DNA from: Calothrix sp. PCC 7716
Lineage (GTDB): Bacteria; Cyanobacteriota; Cyanobacteriia; Cyanobacteriales; Nostocaceae
Direction: 5' to 3'
Assembly: GCF_019977735.1 (NCBI RefSeq)
Contig: NZ_AP025018.1
Location: 558,001 to 622,000 of the forward strand
DNA: 64,000 bases
Of the stretch, positions 33,019 through 42,363 are shown piece by piece. The first letter of the stretch is position 1. Each line of letters starts with the position of its first letter. The position numbers and the translations under genes are program-made. The notes beneath the pieces were generated by a model, which saw only the letters and a program-made list of their open reading frames with translations, had not been told where the DNA came from and did no database searches.

Positions 33019-35808
33019 TTAATTTGCTGGCACACGAACGTGGAAAGACCGGATAATACGTATCCAACGGTTTTCTGGGGTGTAGTAGCCAACTTCGGCA
33101 ATATAGTCGCGGTTACTAACAGGAATGTTGACGTGCTTATCAAAATCGTTTTCGTCGCAAGCGTATTCCTGAGTTGCGTGCGGTTGTTGATAGTCGATAT
33201 CTAAGTTTGTTGAGTCGTGGACTCGTAATATAAATCTATGCCCACCTTGGTCACGCGCGGCTTGTTTATAATCGGGTGACACTTCCCAATATGCATAAGC
33301 ATTTTGAGAGTTACGTGGCACAAGTATTATTTGACATGTTTTGGCTGCTAATGTTAGGCGCCTGTTACCATTACCAAGCGTGTACGAATTTTCGTTGGTG
33401 TCTTTTTTTTCTTTGGTTTCTTTGTTCCCATTAGGGTCGAAAGCTTTAGTGACGCTTCCTACGGCAACTGCACCCACACCCGCAACAGCACTACCTATTT
33501 GTGCTGCTCTATCGAACCAACTAACAGTAGTCTTAGTACCATTCGTGCCATTTTCTACTATGTTTGCTCTCGGTAATATTTCAACAACGGCGCCTTCACT
33601 TATATCGCTTGTATCATTAGTATCCGACTCGAAAACTGGCGGCAAAGATGATATTCTCACAGGCTCCGATGTTTTAACTTTTAGCCAGCTACCATCGTCT
33701 CGAATATAACCAAGCTGTGCGACATAATCACGGTTGGTTTGTGGAATTGGAATGTGCAAATCGTTGTTTACACTACATTCGTACTGCGTTACTGGCTCAA
33801 TTCCATTTAAATTAATATCGGCTACATCTGTATTATTTACTACGTCTGTAACATCGTAAAGGCGAAGTCCAAGTTTACGTCCACCAAGTTTGATAAAATC
33901 TGCTTTGCGCTCGGCTGGTATTTCCCAGTAAGCATAAGCTTCGTCTTTGGTGCGCTGTACAAGAATTACTTGCCCGTTGTCCACATTTGTGGAATTTGTT
34001 ATGGAATTTGTATCCTCTACAGTATTCACTGTATCTAGAATATCTACAGCACTTGCAGCATTACTTGGCTTTTGAATTTCGGTTTGCGACTGACGATTTA
34101 TATTGAGTAGAGTTAATAATCCCGCTCCTGATGCGGCGGCGGTGCCAGCTAAACCCATTACCGCATTATCAGCTTTTTCTGGTATACTATCGTTTTGATT
34201 ATCATTACCCCATAGCGATGCTGCTTGTAACTGTTCTGCCGTTGGCGCCACTGGAGCTTCCATATCTGCTGCGACACGAACTTGCGGAGAACTAGCGACT
34301 TTATACCAGCCATCATCAGTTGTAGGATAACCAATTTCAGCATAATAGTCACGGTTTGCTGCTGGAATGGGAACGTGTAAATCTGGTTCGCGTTCTACAC
34401 AATTCAATTCATGGACGAGTGTGGCAGGATGTAAATCAGTATCGGTATTAGTAACATCATATAAACGCATTTTTAAACCACGTCTACCTTGTCGTCGCAA
34501 ATCTTCTTGGACATCATGAGGAATTTCCCAATATGCATATGCGCTTTGAGTATTACGCGGTGTTAAAATCATCCGACTTTCACCTAGTTTAGCCACAGGC
34601 ACCACAGGTGTAACAGGTGTAACAGGTGCAACAGGCGTAACAGGTGTACTATCAGGTTTTCTCGTTAACCACCAAAGTCCACCTCCAAGTATTCCTATAA
34701 GTGGTAATAACCAAAGGAAATCTTTATCTGATGATACGGGTGTTGGTTCTGTAACGGCGCCGGGTGCATTAGCGACAGTGGTATCTTGATTTGTATTTGC
34801 TTGGTTGGGAGTTGCCGCAGTCTCTTTTGGTGCTGGTGCATTTTGGGGAGCAACTACAGTAGCTACTCTTGCTTGCTCGACAACTTTTTGATTTTGACTA
34901 GAAGAAGCAAAACCTAAAAACGCTTGTACTGCGGGCGTTGGTTTTTCACCTTTGTATACGTATGCTAAAGGTTGTGAGAAAGGATAGCGTGGGTCTGTTG
35001 GTAAAACATTGTGCATTGGCACGACTCGCACGTTGGAATTTTTCACAACTTGGTCGGCAATTGCATAACCAATACCATCTTTACCCAATGCTTTAATTAC
35101 AGCAGCAGTACTATCTTCTTTTACTGTTACCGCATTGGCGCCAGCTTTGAGGGGTGCGTTCTTAAATACTGGATAATTTTGAAATGCTTTTCGAGTATCG
35201 CTAGTTTCCGGACGGTCAACCAAGCGAATTTTTCCTTTACCTAATTTGAGTTGCGACAAGTCAGTTGCTTGCCCCCGAAAAATTTGAGCAAACTGATTAA
35301 TTGTAATACTCGCTTTCAGCGGATTATCTTTGCTGACAAATGTGGCTATTTTATTACGTGCCACAGGTACAGCAACCAAACCCTTCGCTTTTTCCGCATC
35401 AGTTAGCGGACGACCAATAGACGCTAAGTCAGCTTTACCATCTAAAACTGCTTTCAAAGCTGCATCAGTTCCATTGTAGGCAGTCTTGACATCGGTCTTA
35501 GGAAACTGAGTTTTAAAGTTCTTGGCTAAAGCATCATTAATTTTCGCCATGCTGCTCGAACCGTTAATGCGTACCACTGTTCCGTCTTTAACTGTTTTCG
35601 GCAATGGGAAAGTTCCCTGTGTCGAAGATTGAGCCACAGTAGGAGAAATTTGAGTAGTAGTAGCTACTGGTACACTAGCACTCAATATTAGCAATACCGC
35701 CAACGCGGATAAAGAACCCTTTTTATCAGCCACCCTTACAGTCGCTCCTCTTTCACTTTCAAACGTTAATTTTGAACTAATAGCCGATATGGAACTTAAT
35801 ACAACCAC
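33019..35808 (-). CDS. PstS-like binding domain fused to three DUF4912 domains
   Basis: A 929-aa membrane-anchored protein. A signal/TM segment lies near residues 32-52. A PstS-like phosphate/anion-binding domain spans ~65-310 (INGSSSMAKINDALAKNF carries the phosphate-loop Ser cluster). A TM helix FLWLLPLIGILGGGLWWL follows near 365-385. Three DUF4912 domains of ~100 residues come next, each with an AYAYWE motif (SAYAYWEIP, EAYAYWEIP, NAYAYWEVS) and a DLHVPIP/NRDY motif. Low-complexity Pro/Val/Thr repeats precede domain 1. The topology would put the PstS part in the periplasm and DUF4912 in the cytoplasm, or the reverse. Known from cyanobacteria, function unsettled. Confidence 0.8.
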   Translation of the reverse strand: MVVLSSISAISSKLTFESERGATVRVADKKGSLSALAVLLILSASVPVATTTQISPTVAQSSTQGTFPLPKTVKDGTVVRINGSSSMAKINDALAKNFKTQFPKTDVKTAYNGTDAALKAVLDGKADLASIGRPLTDAEKAKGLVAVPVARNKIATFVSKDNPLKASITINQFAQIFRGQATDLSQLKLGKGKIRLVDRPETSDTRKAFQNYPVFKNAPLKAGANAVTVKEDSTAAVIKALGKDGIGYAIADQVVKNSNVRVVPMHNVLPTDPRYPFSQPLAYVYKGEKPTPAVQAFLGFASSSQNQKVVEQARVATVVAPQNAPAPKETAATPNQANTNQDTTVANAPGAVTEPTPVSSDKDFLWLLPLIGILGGGLWWLTRKPDSTPVTPVAPVTPVTPVVPVAKLGESRMILTPRNTQSAYAYWEIPHDVQEDLRRQGRRGLKMRLYDVTNTDTDLHPATLVHELNCVEREPDLHVPIPAANRDYYAEIGYPTTDDGWYKVASSPQVRVAADMEAPVAPTAEQLQAASLWGNDNQNDSIPEKADNAVMGLAGTAAASGAGLLTLLNINRQSQTEIQKPSNAASAVDILDTVNTVEDTNSITNSTNVDNGQVILVQRTKDEAYAYWEIPAERKADFIKLGGRKLGLRLYDVTDVVNNTDVADINLNGIEPVTQYECSVNNDLHIPIPQTNRDYVAQLGYIRDDGSWLKVKTSEPVRISSLPPVFESDTNDTSDISEGAVVEILPRANIVENGTNGTKTTVSWFDRAAQIGSAVAGVGAVAVGSVTKAFDPNGNKETKEKKDTNENSYTLGNGNRRLTLAAKTCQIILVPRNSQNAYAYWEVSPDYKQAARDQGGHRFILRVHDSTNLDIDYQQPHATQEYACDENDFDKHVNIPVSNRDYIAEVGYYTPENRWIRIIRSFHVRVPAN

Positions 35809-36076
35809 GTATTAAAAAAACTTTATTGCTGATTTAACCAAAAAACATCAAAGTTACGCAAGTCACATTAAAAGTAGTGCGCCCATCTCGTGAATGCCCA
35901 ATTGAGTCACCAATTGAGTCACCCATTATACATTTCACAAGATTCTTTTAATACATCAGGCTATAAATTACCGCTATATTTTTATTTATTTACATTTGGT
36001 ATAAAAAGTTTACCTATCTGTAAAAATCTTTACCGTAGGTTGGGTGACAACCCAACCCCAAATTATCTATCAATTA
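35809..36076. other. Intergenic gap
   Basis: AT-rich, with a short direct repeat CAATTGAGTCACC/CCAATTGAGTCACCC around 35898-35925 and GTTGGGTGACAACCCAAC, a perfect inverted repeat around 36037-36054. No gene is convincing. No obvious phosphate (Pho) box found by eye. Confidence 0.5.
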
Positions 36077-36823
36077 TCAATGCTGATGGTGATAGCGAGT
36101 GAAAGACGGGCCATATGTAGCCAGAAGGTTTTCTTGTGACAGCGCAAATTCAGGCGTACCACTACAAACAACTGTCTGGTTAAGACAAATAACACGGTCA
36201 CAATTTTGGTTCACCATATCAATATCGTGAGAAACTTGTAAAATCGTCCAACCCTGTTCTTGTTTGATTTGATTGAGTAAAGTATAAAATTCTGCTGTTC
36301 CCTGTGCATCAACTCCAGCAAAAGCTTCATCTAAAACCAATAGCTGACGCGGCGCCACCAAACAGTAAGCTAGTAATACCCGCTTAAACTGTCCTCCGCT
36401 TAGTGTCCCAATGGCTTGATTTCGTAAATGTAGTGCATCAGTTCGCACTAAAGCTTGTTCAACAGCAGCAAGTTTATTTGCTCTTTCCCCCTTTTTTGTC
36501 CACCCCAAAGCAACCAACTCAAACACCGAAATTGGAAAACTGCGGTCAAATATAAAATTTTGTGGCATGTATCCAATTTGTTGCCGTAAATGCCCTAAGC
36601 GTGTAATTGGGCGCCCAAAAATTTGAACATTACCGCTACTACGAGGAATTAAATCTAAAACTGCTTGTACTAATGTACTTTTTCCGGCGCCGTTTGGCCC
36701 AACTATTGCGGTATTAGTTCCTGGTTCAAGTTGAAACGAAACATCGCGAAGCGCAAGATATTTTCCTAAATAAACAGTTAAACCTTCGACTTGAAGAATA
36801 GGGATATTACTTATCATTACCAA
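36077..36823 (-). CDS. znuC: Zinc/manganese ABC transporter ATP-binding protein
   Basis: A 248-aa ABC ATPase. Walker A GPNGAGKSTLV near residue 41, Q-loop YMPQNFIFD, signature LSGGQFKRVLLAY, Walker B LLVLDEAFAG and H-loop VSHD. It clusters with ZnuC/SitB-type metal transporters by its neighbour, znuA. It would power zinc import with ZnuA and a permease. No permease gene (znuB) follows on this strand within the window, so the transporter would have to borrow one from elsewhere. Confidence 0.88.
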   Translation of the reverse strand: MVMISNIPILQVEGLTVYLGKYLALRDVSFQLEPGTNTAIVGPNGAGKSTLVQAVLDLIPRSSGNVQIFGRPITRLGHLRQQIGYMPQNFIFDRSFPISVFELVALGWTKKGERANKLAAVEQALVRTDALHLRNQAIGTLSGGQFKRVLLAYCLVAPRQLLVLDEAFAGVDAQGTAEFYTLLNQIKQEQGWTILQVSHDIDMVNQNCDRVICLNQTVVCSGTPEFALSQENLLATYGPSFTRYHHQH

Positions 36824-36849
36824 TAAATACTATAACTAAAAGAACACAG

Positions 36850-36873
36850 TAAGGTGGGCATTGCCCACCCTAC
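36850..36873. repeat. Short hairpin repeat
   Basis: GTAAGGTGGGCATTGCCCACC hairpin in the znuA-znuC gap; the same unit recurs at 59062-59086. Confidence 0.7.
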
Positions 36874-37017
36874 TACTACTTGAAAGTAGACAAAAATAAA
36901 TTTGATGAAGCGAAATATTTATGGTTGCTTCTAGTCATGTCAAAAAACTTCGGAGCGAACCATAAATAAAGAAAATGGCTGTTCCTGTCAATTTATGGTT
37001 GTGTACGTATATATAAG

Positions 37018-38094
37018 TTACTTACAACCCAACTGTAAATTTTCTAAATTTGCTCTCATCGATTTGAAATAATTCTGAGGGTCTTTGTCACCCGTCTCTA
37101 AAGAATTAATTTCACGAAGCGTTAAATTCAAATCTTTAGATAAGCTCGCAAGTAATTTATTATCAACTCCCGGTTCATTAAACAACGCTCTCACATTATA
37201 CTTTTTCACTGTGTTCACTACCTTTTGTACATCAGCAGGCGCCAGTTGGTCTTCTGGTACTTCTACTACGGCCACTTGCTTTAAGTCATACCGTTGTGCT
37301 AAATACGGGAAAGCATCATGGAAAGTTATAAAAGTACAGTTAGGAGTTTTTTGTAATGTCTGTTGAAACTCATTGTGTAAATCATCAAGTTGCTTTATAT
37401 AAGCTGCTGCATTCGCTTCATACGTTGCTTTATTATTAGGGTCAGCAACAATTAATGCATCACGAATATTGGTAACTTGCTGTTTTGCTAATACTGGGTC
37501 TAACCAAACATGGGGGTTTCCTGCTGAGTGGTCATGGTCGTGGTCGTGTCCTTTTCCTTTAACAGGTTCCACAACTGGAGAAATTTCACCCAATGCTTTA
37601 ATACCCTTGCTTGCGTCAACTTGCTTTAAATTGGCATTTTGAGCATTTTTGACTGTATCTTCCAAAAACTCTTCTAACCCCAATCCATTTTTTATCAAAA
37701 CGTTTGCCGTTGCAATAGCTTTAACGTTTTCTGGTGTTGCCTGGTAATCATGTACTTCTGTACCAGGTGGAATTAAAATTTCCACTTCTGCTACATCCCC
37801 AGCAACTGCTCTTGTAAACCAGTACATCGGTAAAAATGTTGCTACTGCCTTTATTTTGGGTTTTCCTGGGTCTGGTGTTGGTGTTGCAGTCGTTGGAGGT
37901 GATGTCTCTGTAGTTACTTGGTTATTATTGGTTTGACCACAAGCTGCTGTAGTCAGCAGTACCAATAACGCTAACAGCGACGCGCCCCCTTTAACCTTGC
38001 TACTGCTTTTGCTACTTATCTTGTACAATTTTCTTGGCGCCTTATTACATTCCATAAAACACAAACTACCCTCAAGCCACATTTTTCTTGACAA
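37018..38094 (-). CDS. znuA: Zinc ABC transporter substrate-binding lipoprotein
   Basis: A 358-aa periplasmic metal-binding protein. Lipobox LTTAACG gives a lipidated Cys near residue 52. A His/Asp-rich loop (HDHDHDHSAGNPH) sits near residue 183 with the usual metal ligands nearby: His in VHDYQATP, His in PHVWLDP, His in FHDAFPY and an acidic residue near the end. The start is uncertain: Mets at residues 1, 5 and 14 (38094, 38082, 38055) are all possible. A Fur/Zur-like box lies just upstream, so zinc repression is likely. Confidence 0.92.
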   Translation of the reverse strand: MSRKMWLEGSLCFMECNKAPRKLYKISSKSSSKVKGGASLLALLVLLTTAACGQTNNNQVTTETSPPTTATPTPDPGKPKIKAVATFLPMYWFTRAVAGDVAEVEILIPPGTEVHDYQATPENVKAIATANVLIKNGLGLEEFLEDTVKNAQNANLKQVDASKGIKALGEISPVVEPVKGKGHDHDHDHSAGNPHVWLDPVLAKQQVTNIRDALIVADPNNKATYEANAAAYIKQLDDLHNEFQQTLQKTPNCTFITFHDAFPYLAQRYDLKQVAVVEVPEDQLAPADVQKVVNTVKKYNVRALFNEPGVDNKLLASLSKDLNLTLREINSLETGDKDPQNYFKSMRANLENLQLGCK

Positions 38095-38453
38095 TTAAGT
38101 TACTATAGTATGATAATGATTCTCGTTATTTGTTCATATTGTAACTAAAAGTCGGTACTAATGTCAATTGCAATTAGTCACAATTGCATTAAGTTGACAC
38201 AGTTATGACATTGTTGAGGTTAAGAATCTAGATTTTTTATTAAGTAAACCAATAAGTATTGGTTAAAACTTGATAATGCCTATGCAAATAAGTGCTTGTG
38301 CAAAATAAATTATATACTCCTGAATTCTGTGTTCAGTAGTGCTTATAGTAAAAAAGATATATATTTAATTTTGCGTAACTACTTATTCTTGTATTTAATT
38401 CAACAACTTAATAGTAGTATTAGTAGTAATTAGCAATTGTGTGAGGAGTAAAC
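38095..38453. other. Divergent promoter region between znuA and the porin
   Basis: Carries the Fur/Zur-like box at 38111-38130 near znuA and otherwise AT-rich sequence. The ribosome binding site GTGAGGAGTAAACGTG precedes the porin's start. No gene seen. Confidence 0.6.
38111..38130. promoter_or_regulatory. Fur/Zur-type operator
   Basis: TGATAATGATTCTCGTTATT matches the Fur-family inverted repeat (GATAATGATWATCATTATC) at about 15-16 of 19 positions. Given its place at the znuA start, Zur is the likely binder; it overlaps the predicted -10 element of znuA. Confidence 0.75.
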
Positions 38454-40088
38454 GTGAAAAATATCTGGTTTCGAGCAGCTAGCCCTGTTGCTTTGGCTAC
38501 AGTCTTAGCCATGAACTCCACTGCGTTTGGGGAAGAAGTCAAGCAGTTGCAGCAAGTCGAAGTATCTCAAATAGCAACTCCAGTAGAACTAACTGGAAGT
38601 ATTCCAACGCAAGATATGTCGCAAGTAACATCGGTATCGCAGTTCTCGGATGTACAGCCAACAGACTGGGCATTCCAAGCGTTACAGTCGTTAGTAGAAC
38701 GTTACGGTTGTATAGCGGGTTATCCGAATGGGACTTATCGTGGGAACCGCGCGTTAACACGATATGAATTTGCGGCAGGTTTAAATGCCTGTTTGGATAG
38801 AGTTAATGAACTGATTGCAACTGCTACGGCAGATTTGGTCAGAAAAGAAGATTTAGATGTAATAGTTAGACTGCAAGAAGAATTCAAAGCAGAACTTGCG
38901 ACGTTACGGGGACGTGTTGATACGCTTGAAGCAAAAACAGCTGAATTAGAGGCAAATCAATTCTCAACTACAACTAAACTACAAGGGTCAGTAGTTGCAG
39001 TGTTCAGCGATGTTTTTAGTGGTGATAATGTCAATGGTGTTCGTCCCACAGATAACAACACTACTTTTGGCGCCCGTACTCGTGTTGAATTCGTCACTAG
39101 TTTTACGGGTAAAGATGAGTTGCTGACACGACTCCAAGCAAACAATATTTTAGGTCCCGACATTGGTACTCCCGAAGGTAATTTATTCTTTGTCGGAGAA
39201 GACGGTAATAATAATGTTTCTCTCGATGCGCTCGTATACGCATTTAATCCTGGTGAAAATACAGAGATAAAATTAATAGCCAATGCAGGCGCCGCTGACG
39301 ATGTGACGAACACGCTCAATATATTTGATGGAGATGGAAGCTATGGCGCCTTATCGAGCTTCGGTACTCGTAACCCAATTTATTACCAAGTAAACGGCGC
39401 CGGAGCAGCATTTAATCAAAACTTTGGTGACTTTTTAACACTATCGTTGGGTTATTTGGCAGGGGCAAACAACGACCCCACACCCAAAAATGGATTATTT
39501 GACGGTTCGTATGCAGCTCTTGCACAGCTAGTTGTAAAACCAAGTGAACGTATTAGTGTTGGTTTTACTTACATAAATGCTTATAGGCAACCGTTTCTTG
39601 CAGGTAGTAATGCTGCGACTTTAAATGTCGCCTCGCCATTAGATGGAACAACAGTACTTGGTGACGAAGTGCCATTTAATACAAGTTCTTATGGTGTACA
39701 AGCATCAATAGGTATCAGCGACAAAATTGTCTTAGGCGGTTGGGCAGGTTACAGTAATGCGCGTAACATGGCAACTACAGCAGCTTTTCCAGACCGTGGA
39801 AGCGCTGAGATTTGGAACTGGGCTGTTACACTAGGCTTACCCGATTTTGGTAAAAAAGGTAACTTAGCAGGCATTATATTCGGTATGGAACCGAGAGTTA
39901 CACGTTCAACGATTGATGGACTAACCAGAGACCAAGATACCTCTTACCACATCGAGGCTTTTTATCAATATCAAGTTTCCGAAAACATCACCATTACTCC
40001 TGGTGTCATTTGGTTAACGGCGCCCGACCACAACAGTAATAACGATTCCACTGTTATAGGCGCCCTGCGAACCACCTTCAGCTTCTAG
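38454..40088 (+). CDS. Outer-membrane porin with SLH domain (iron-uptake porin type)
   Basis: A 544-aa porin starting at GTG after GAGGAGTAAAC. A signal peptide (SPVALATVLAMNSTAFGE) is followed by one SLH domain (DVQPTDWAFQALQSLVERY ... NRALTRYEFAAGLNACLDRV), which anchors it to the cell wall. A short coiled coil (EEFKAELATLRGRVDTLEAK) and an OprB-type beta-barrel follow, ending in the typical terminal Phe (RTTFSF). It faces znuA across a Fur/Zur-like box, so it may serve metal entry under the same control (inference). Confidence 0.92.
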   Translation: MKNIWFRAASPVALATVLAMNSTAFGEEVKQLQQVEVSQIATPVELTGSIPTQDMSQVTSVSQFSDVQPTDWAFQALQSLVERYGCIAGYPNGTYRGNRALTRYEFAAGLNACLDRVNELIATATADLVRKEDLDVIVRLQEEFKAELATLRGRVDTLEAKTAELEANQFSTTTKLQGSVVAVFSDVFSGDNVNGVRPTDNNTTFGARTRVEFVTSFTGKDELLTRLQANNILGPDIGTPEGNLFFVGEDGNNNVSLDALVYAFNPGENTEIKLIANAGAADDVTNTLNIFDGDGSYGALSSFGTRNPIYYQVNGAGAAFNQNFGDFLTLSLGYLAGANNDPTPKNGLFDGSYAALAQLVVKPSERISVGFTYINAYRQPFLAGSNAATLNVASPLDGTTVLGDEVPFNTSSYGVQASIGISDKIVLGGWAGYSNARNMATTAAFPDRGSAEIWNWAVTLGLPDFGKKGNLAGIIFGMEPRVTRSTIDGLTRDQDTSYHIEAFYQYQVSENITITPGVIWLTAPDHNSNNDSTVIGALRTTFSF

Positions 40089-40488
40089 CAACCCACTCTT
40101 GTAGCACAGGCATCCCTGCCTGTGTATCCCTGCCTGTGCATTCTCATGTTATTCTTTCTTTACAAAAATTTACTTTTATTAATAAACCTAAATAAATATA
40201 CTTAGGTAATATAACTGAATATGTATTACAAGTTTACAAAATCCTATCTAAAATTCAGTAGTAATTGTGATAAGATGATGACTATATACAAATAAAAAAA
40301 GATGACCAGTCTACCACAACTGGTCACATATATGTTTCGTCATCTTCTCGAAAGAGTTTATCCGGTTGCACGTTCCCAAAACGCAACAGGATGTTTTTCA
40401 ATTAAATATTGTAACAGGCAGCACAGATTTTTAGTTGACTTTTGAGAAAAAAAGTTAGACGTACTGGAAATTGTGCTGTTTTGTTGTT
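40089..40488. other. Gap between porin and the NFACT gene
   Basis: An R1 copy at 40098-40140 includes a duplicated ATCCCTGCCTGTG. A hairpin GACCAGTCTACCACAACTGGTC at about 40302-40323 may terminate the porin transcript. No gene seen. Confidence 0.6.
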
Positions 40489-42210
40489 TTACCTGATTTT
40501 TTGAGGTTGTCCCCAGATAATACGCTCGTTCTTGTAAATGGCAATTCCCGGTTTGGCGCCTTTAGGTTTGTAGACGTGCTTTGGTTGAGTATACACTACA
40601 GGTACTTGTTCACTTTGACGCGCACGGCTATAGTAAGCTGCGAGGTTAGCGGTGTGTTGTAAATCAACTTCATCTGGCATATTACCAGCTTGGAGACGTA
40701 AAAGCACGTGACTGCCAGGAATTTCTTGAGTGTGGAACCATAAATCGTAATCATTTGCAAAGCGAAAAGTCAGTTGGTCGTTTTGACGGTTGTTACGACC
40801 GATTAAAACTTCAAGTCCACCCGGAGTCTGAAAACGTCTAAAGTTAATATCTTTACTTTTATCGTTGCTGCGACTGCGGTAGCCTGTATCTTCGAGGTAT
40901 TTTTGAGAGACAAGTTCATCACGAATTTCTTCGAGAGTTTCTAAATCTTCTGCTGTAGAGTAACTTTCAATTTGCGAAACAGCAGCTTCAACTTGTTCCA
41001 AATACTCAATTTCTGCTTCGACATCGGTAAGTAACGGTTCTACGGCGCCACGCGCACGCTTCAGCTTTTGATGCTGTTTATAAAGCAACTGCGCGTTAAT
41101 CACAGCATTTTTATCTGGTTCCAGGGGAATAGTAACAGGTTTACCCGTCTCAAAATCAGCCAACGTTATTTTATCCATCCCAGGCGCCCACTCATGTAGA
41201 TACGCCATTAATAAATCAGCATAGTACCGATATTCATCTGCGCGTTCGCTTTGTGCCAATCTTTCTTTAAACGTGTTTGCCTTCTGCCGCAACTTCTCTA
41301 AAAGATTATTGAGCTTTTGCATCAACTGATGCCGTAGCTGTGAAAACACTAATTGATTAAACTCAGTTGTATAGTAATCATTTAATAGTTCTTGAGTACT
41401 ATTTGCTTTTTTAATTCCACCCCAACCTAATACTGTGTAACCAGACTCTAAATAAACTGGTTCAAACTGGTTAGCTTCGACTCGATGTAACCATTCTTGC
41501 CAACGTTGAAAGAATTTTTCCCACTCAAGAGTATTTAGCTTATCAGTAGTCGCATCCAAATCAATATTTGCCGCAACTAACATCGACTGTATTAACATCG
41601 GTGAAAGACCGCGATAATTTTTGAGCAACTGTTTTTTCAAGGCGCCAGGTACTAAACTGACCCGTTCATGCCAACGTTCAAAAGACTCACTCAAACTGGG
41701 GATAGTATTTGTCATGCTGGGAGGCGCCTCATACATCTGCCCAGTCAATACTGTACGAACGCTCGATTGCTGTTGATTTACTTGATGTGCAGTAGTAATA
41801 ATCTCATTTTTAGCATTAGTAAGCACAACATTACTGTACTTACCCATGATTTCTATATATATATGATATACAGCATCTTCACCAGGGCGCCGAGCGAACT
41901 GTAAATCAACAACTCGTTCCCACGCGGCAATAGTCTCAACTTTAACAAGTGCCAAACCATTAAGCTGACTAAATAACTGCTGACTAAAAGTAAAAGTATC
42001 AGGAACTCTGGGAGGTGGGGAACCAATATGCAAACGCGCAGCTTGAGGATGCCAAGAAACCTCCAGCCACCCACGTCCCTTTAAAGTACGCAAAGCAATA
42101 GAAATAGTATTGCGGTCACGCTGGTAAACTTGTTCAACGCGCGAGGGTATCCAAGTTTCGCGCAGTTCGTTACAAACCGCAGTGAGAGTAGTAAAGTCAA
42201 AAGATTGCAC
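40489..42210 (-). CDS. RqcH/NFACT family protein (Rqc2 homolog, fibronectin-binding-like)
   Basis: A 573-aa protein of the NEMF/Tae2/RqcH family, which binds obstructed large ribosomal subunits and adds Ala tails in bacterial ribosome quality control. Visible domains are NFACT-N from residue 1 (MQSFDFTTLTAVCNELRETW, with IPSRVEQVYQ and RLHIGSPPPRVP), a central coiled coil (KLNNLLEKLRQKANTFKERL) and the C-terminal NFACT-R domain (GGLEVLIGRNN and LWFHTQEIPGSHVLLR). Length fits bacterial members. The neighbouring IS element has not disrupted it. Confidence 0.92.
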   Translation of the reverse strand: MQSFDFTTLTAVCNELRETWIPSRVEQVYQRDRNTISIALRTLKGRGWLEVSWHPQAARLHIGSPPPRVPDTFTFSQQLFSQLNGLALVKVETIAAWERVVDLQFARRPGEDAVYHIYIEIMGKYSNVVLTNAKNEIITTAHQVNQQQSSVRTVLTGQMYEAPPSMTNTIPSLSESFERWHERVSLVPGALKKQLLKNYRGLSPMLIQSMLVAANIDLDATTDKLNTLEWEKFFQRWQEWLHRVEANQFEPVYLESGYTVLGWGGIKKANSTQELLNDYYTTEFNQLVFSQLRHQLMQKLNNLLEKLRQKANTFKERLAQSERADEYRYYADLLMAYLHEWAPGMDKITLADFETGKPVTIPLEPDKNAVINAQLLYKQHQKLKRARGAVEPLLTDVEAEIEYLEQVEAAVSQIESYSTAEDLETLEEIRDELVSQKYLEDTGYRSRSNDKSKDINFRRFQTPGGLEVLIGRNNRQNDQLTFRFANDYDLWFHTQEIPGSHVLLRLQAGNMPDEVDLQHTANLAAYYSRARQSEQVPVVYTQPKHVYKPKGAKPGIAIYKNERIIWGQPQKIR

Positions 42211-42269
42211 AGCGATTTGTCCGTTTACATCAACCTACAAACCCCAGTATAACAATCATTCTTACTATT

Positions 42270-42297
42270 CTTGTGGAACAGGCATCCCTGCCTGTTT
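42270..42297. repeat. R1 hairpin repeat
   Basis: TTGTGGAACAGGCATCCCTGCCTGTT copy between the NFACT gene and the IS element. A diverged R5 copy follows at 42308-42330. Confidence 0.75.
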
Positions 42298-42363
42298 ATT
42301 CCCTGATGTCATGCACAAGGTAGAAGCATCTTAAAGATTCGCTTGTAATACTATATTTAAATT

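Noticed and set aside
35890-36102. 70-codon plus-strand frame between the znuC and PstS/DUF4912 genes
   Set aside because: It overlaps the 3' end of znuC and has no recognised motif; composition is that of intergenic DNA.
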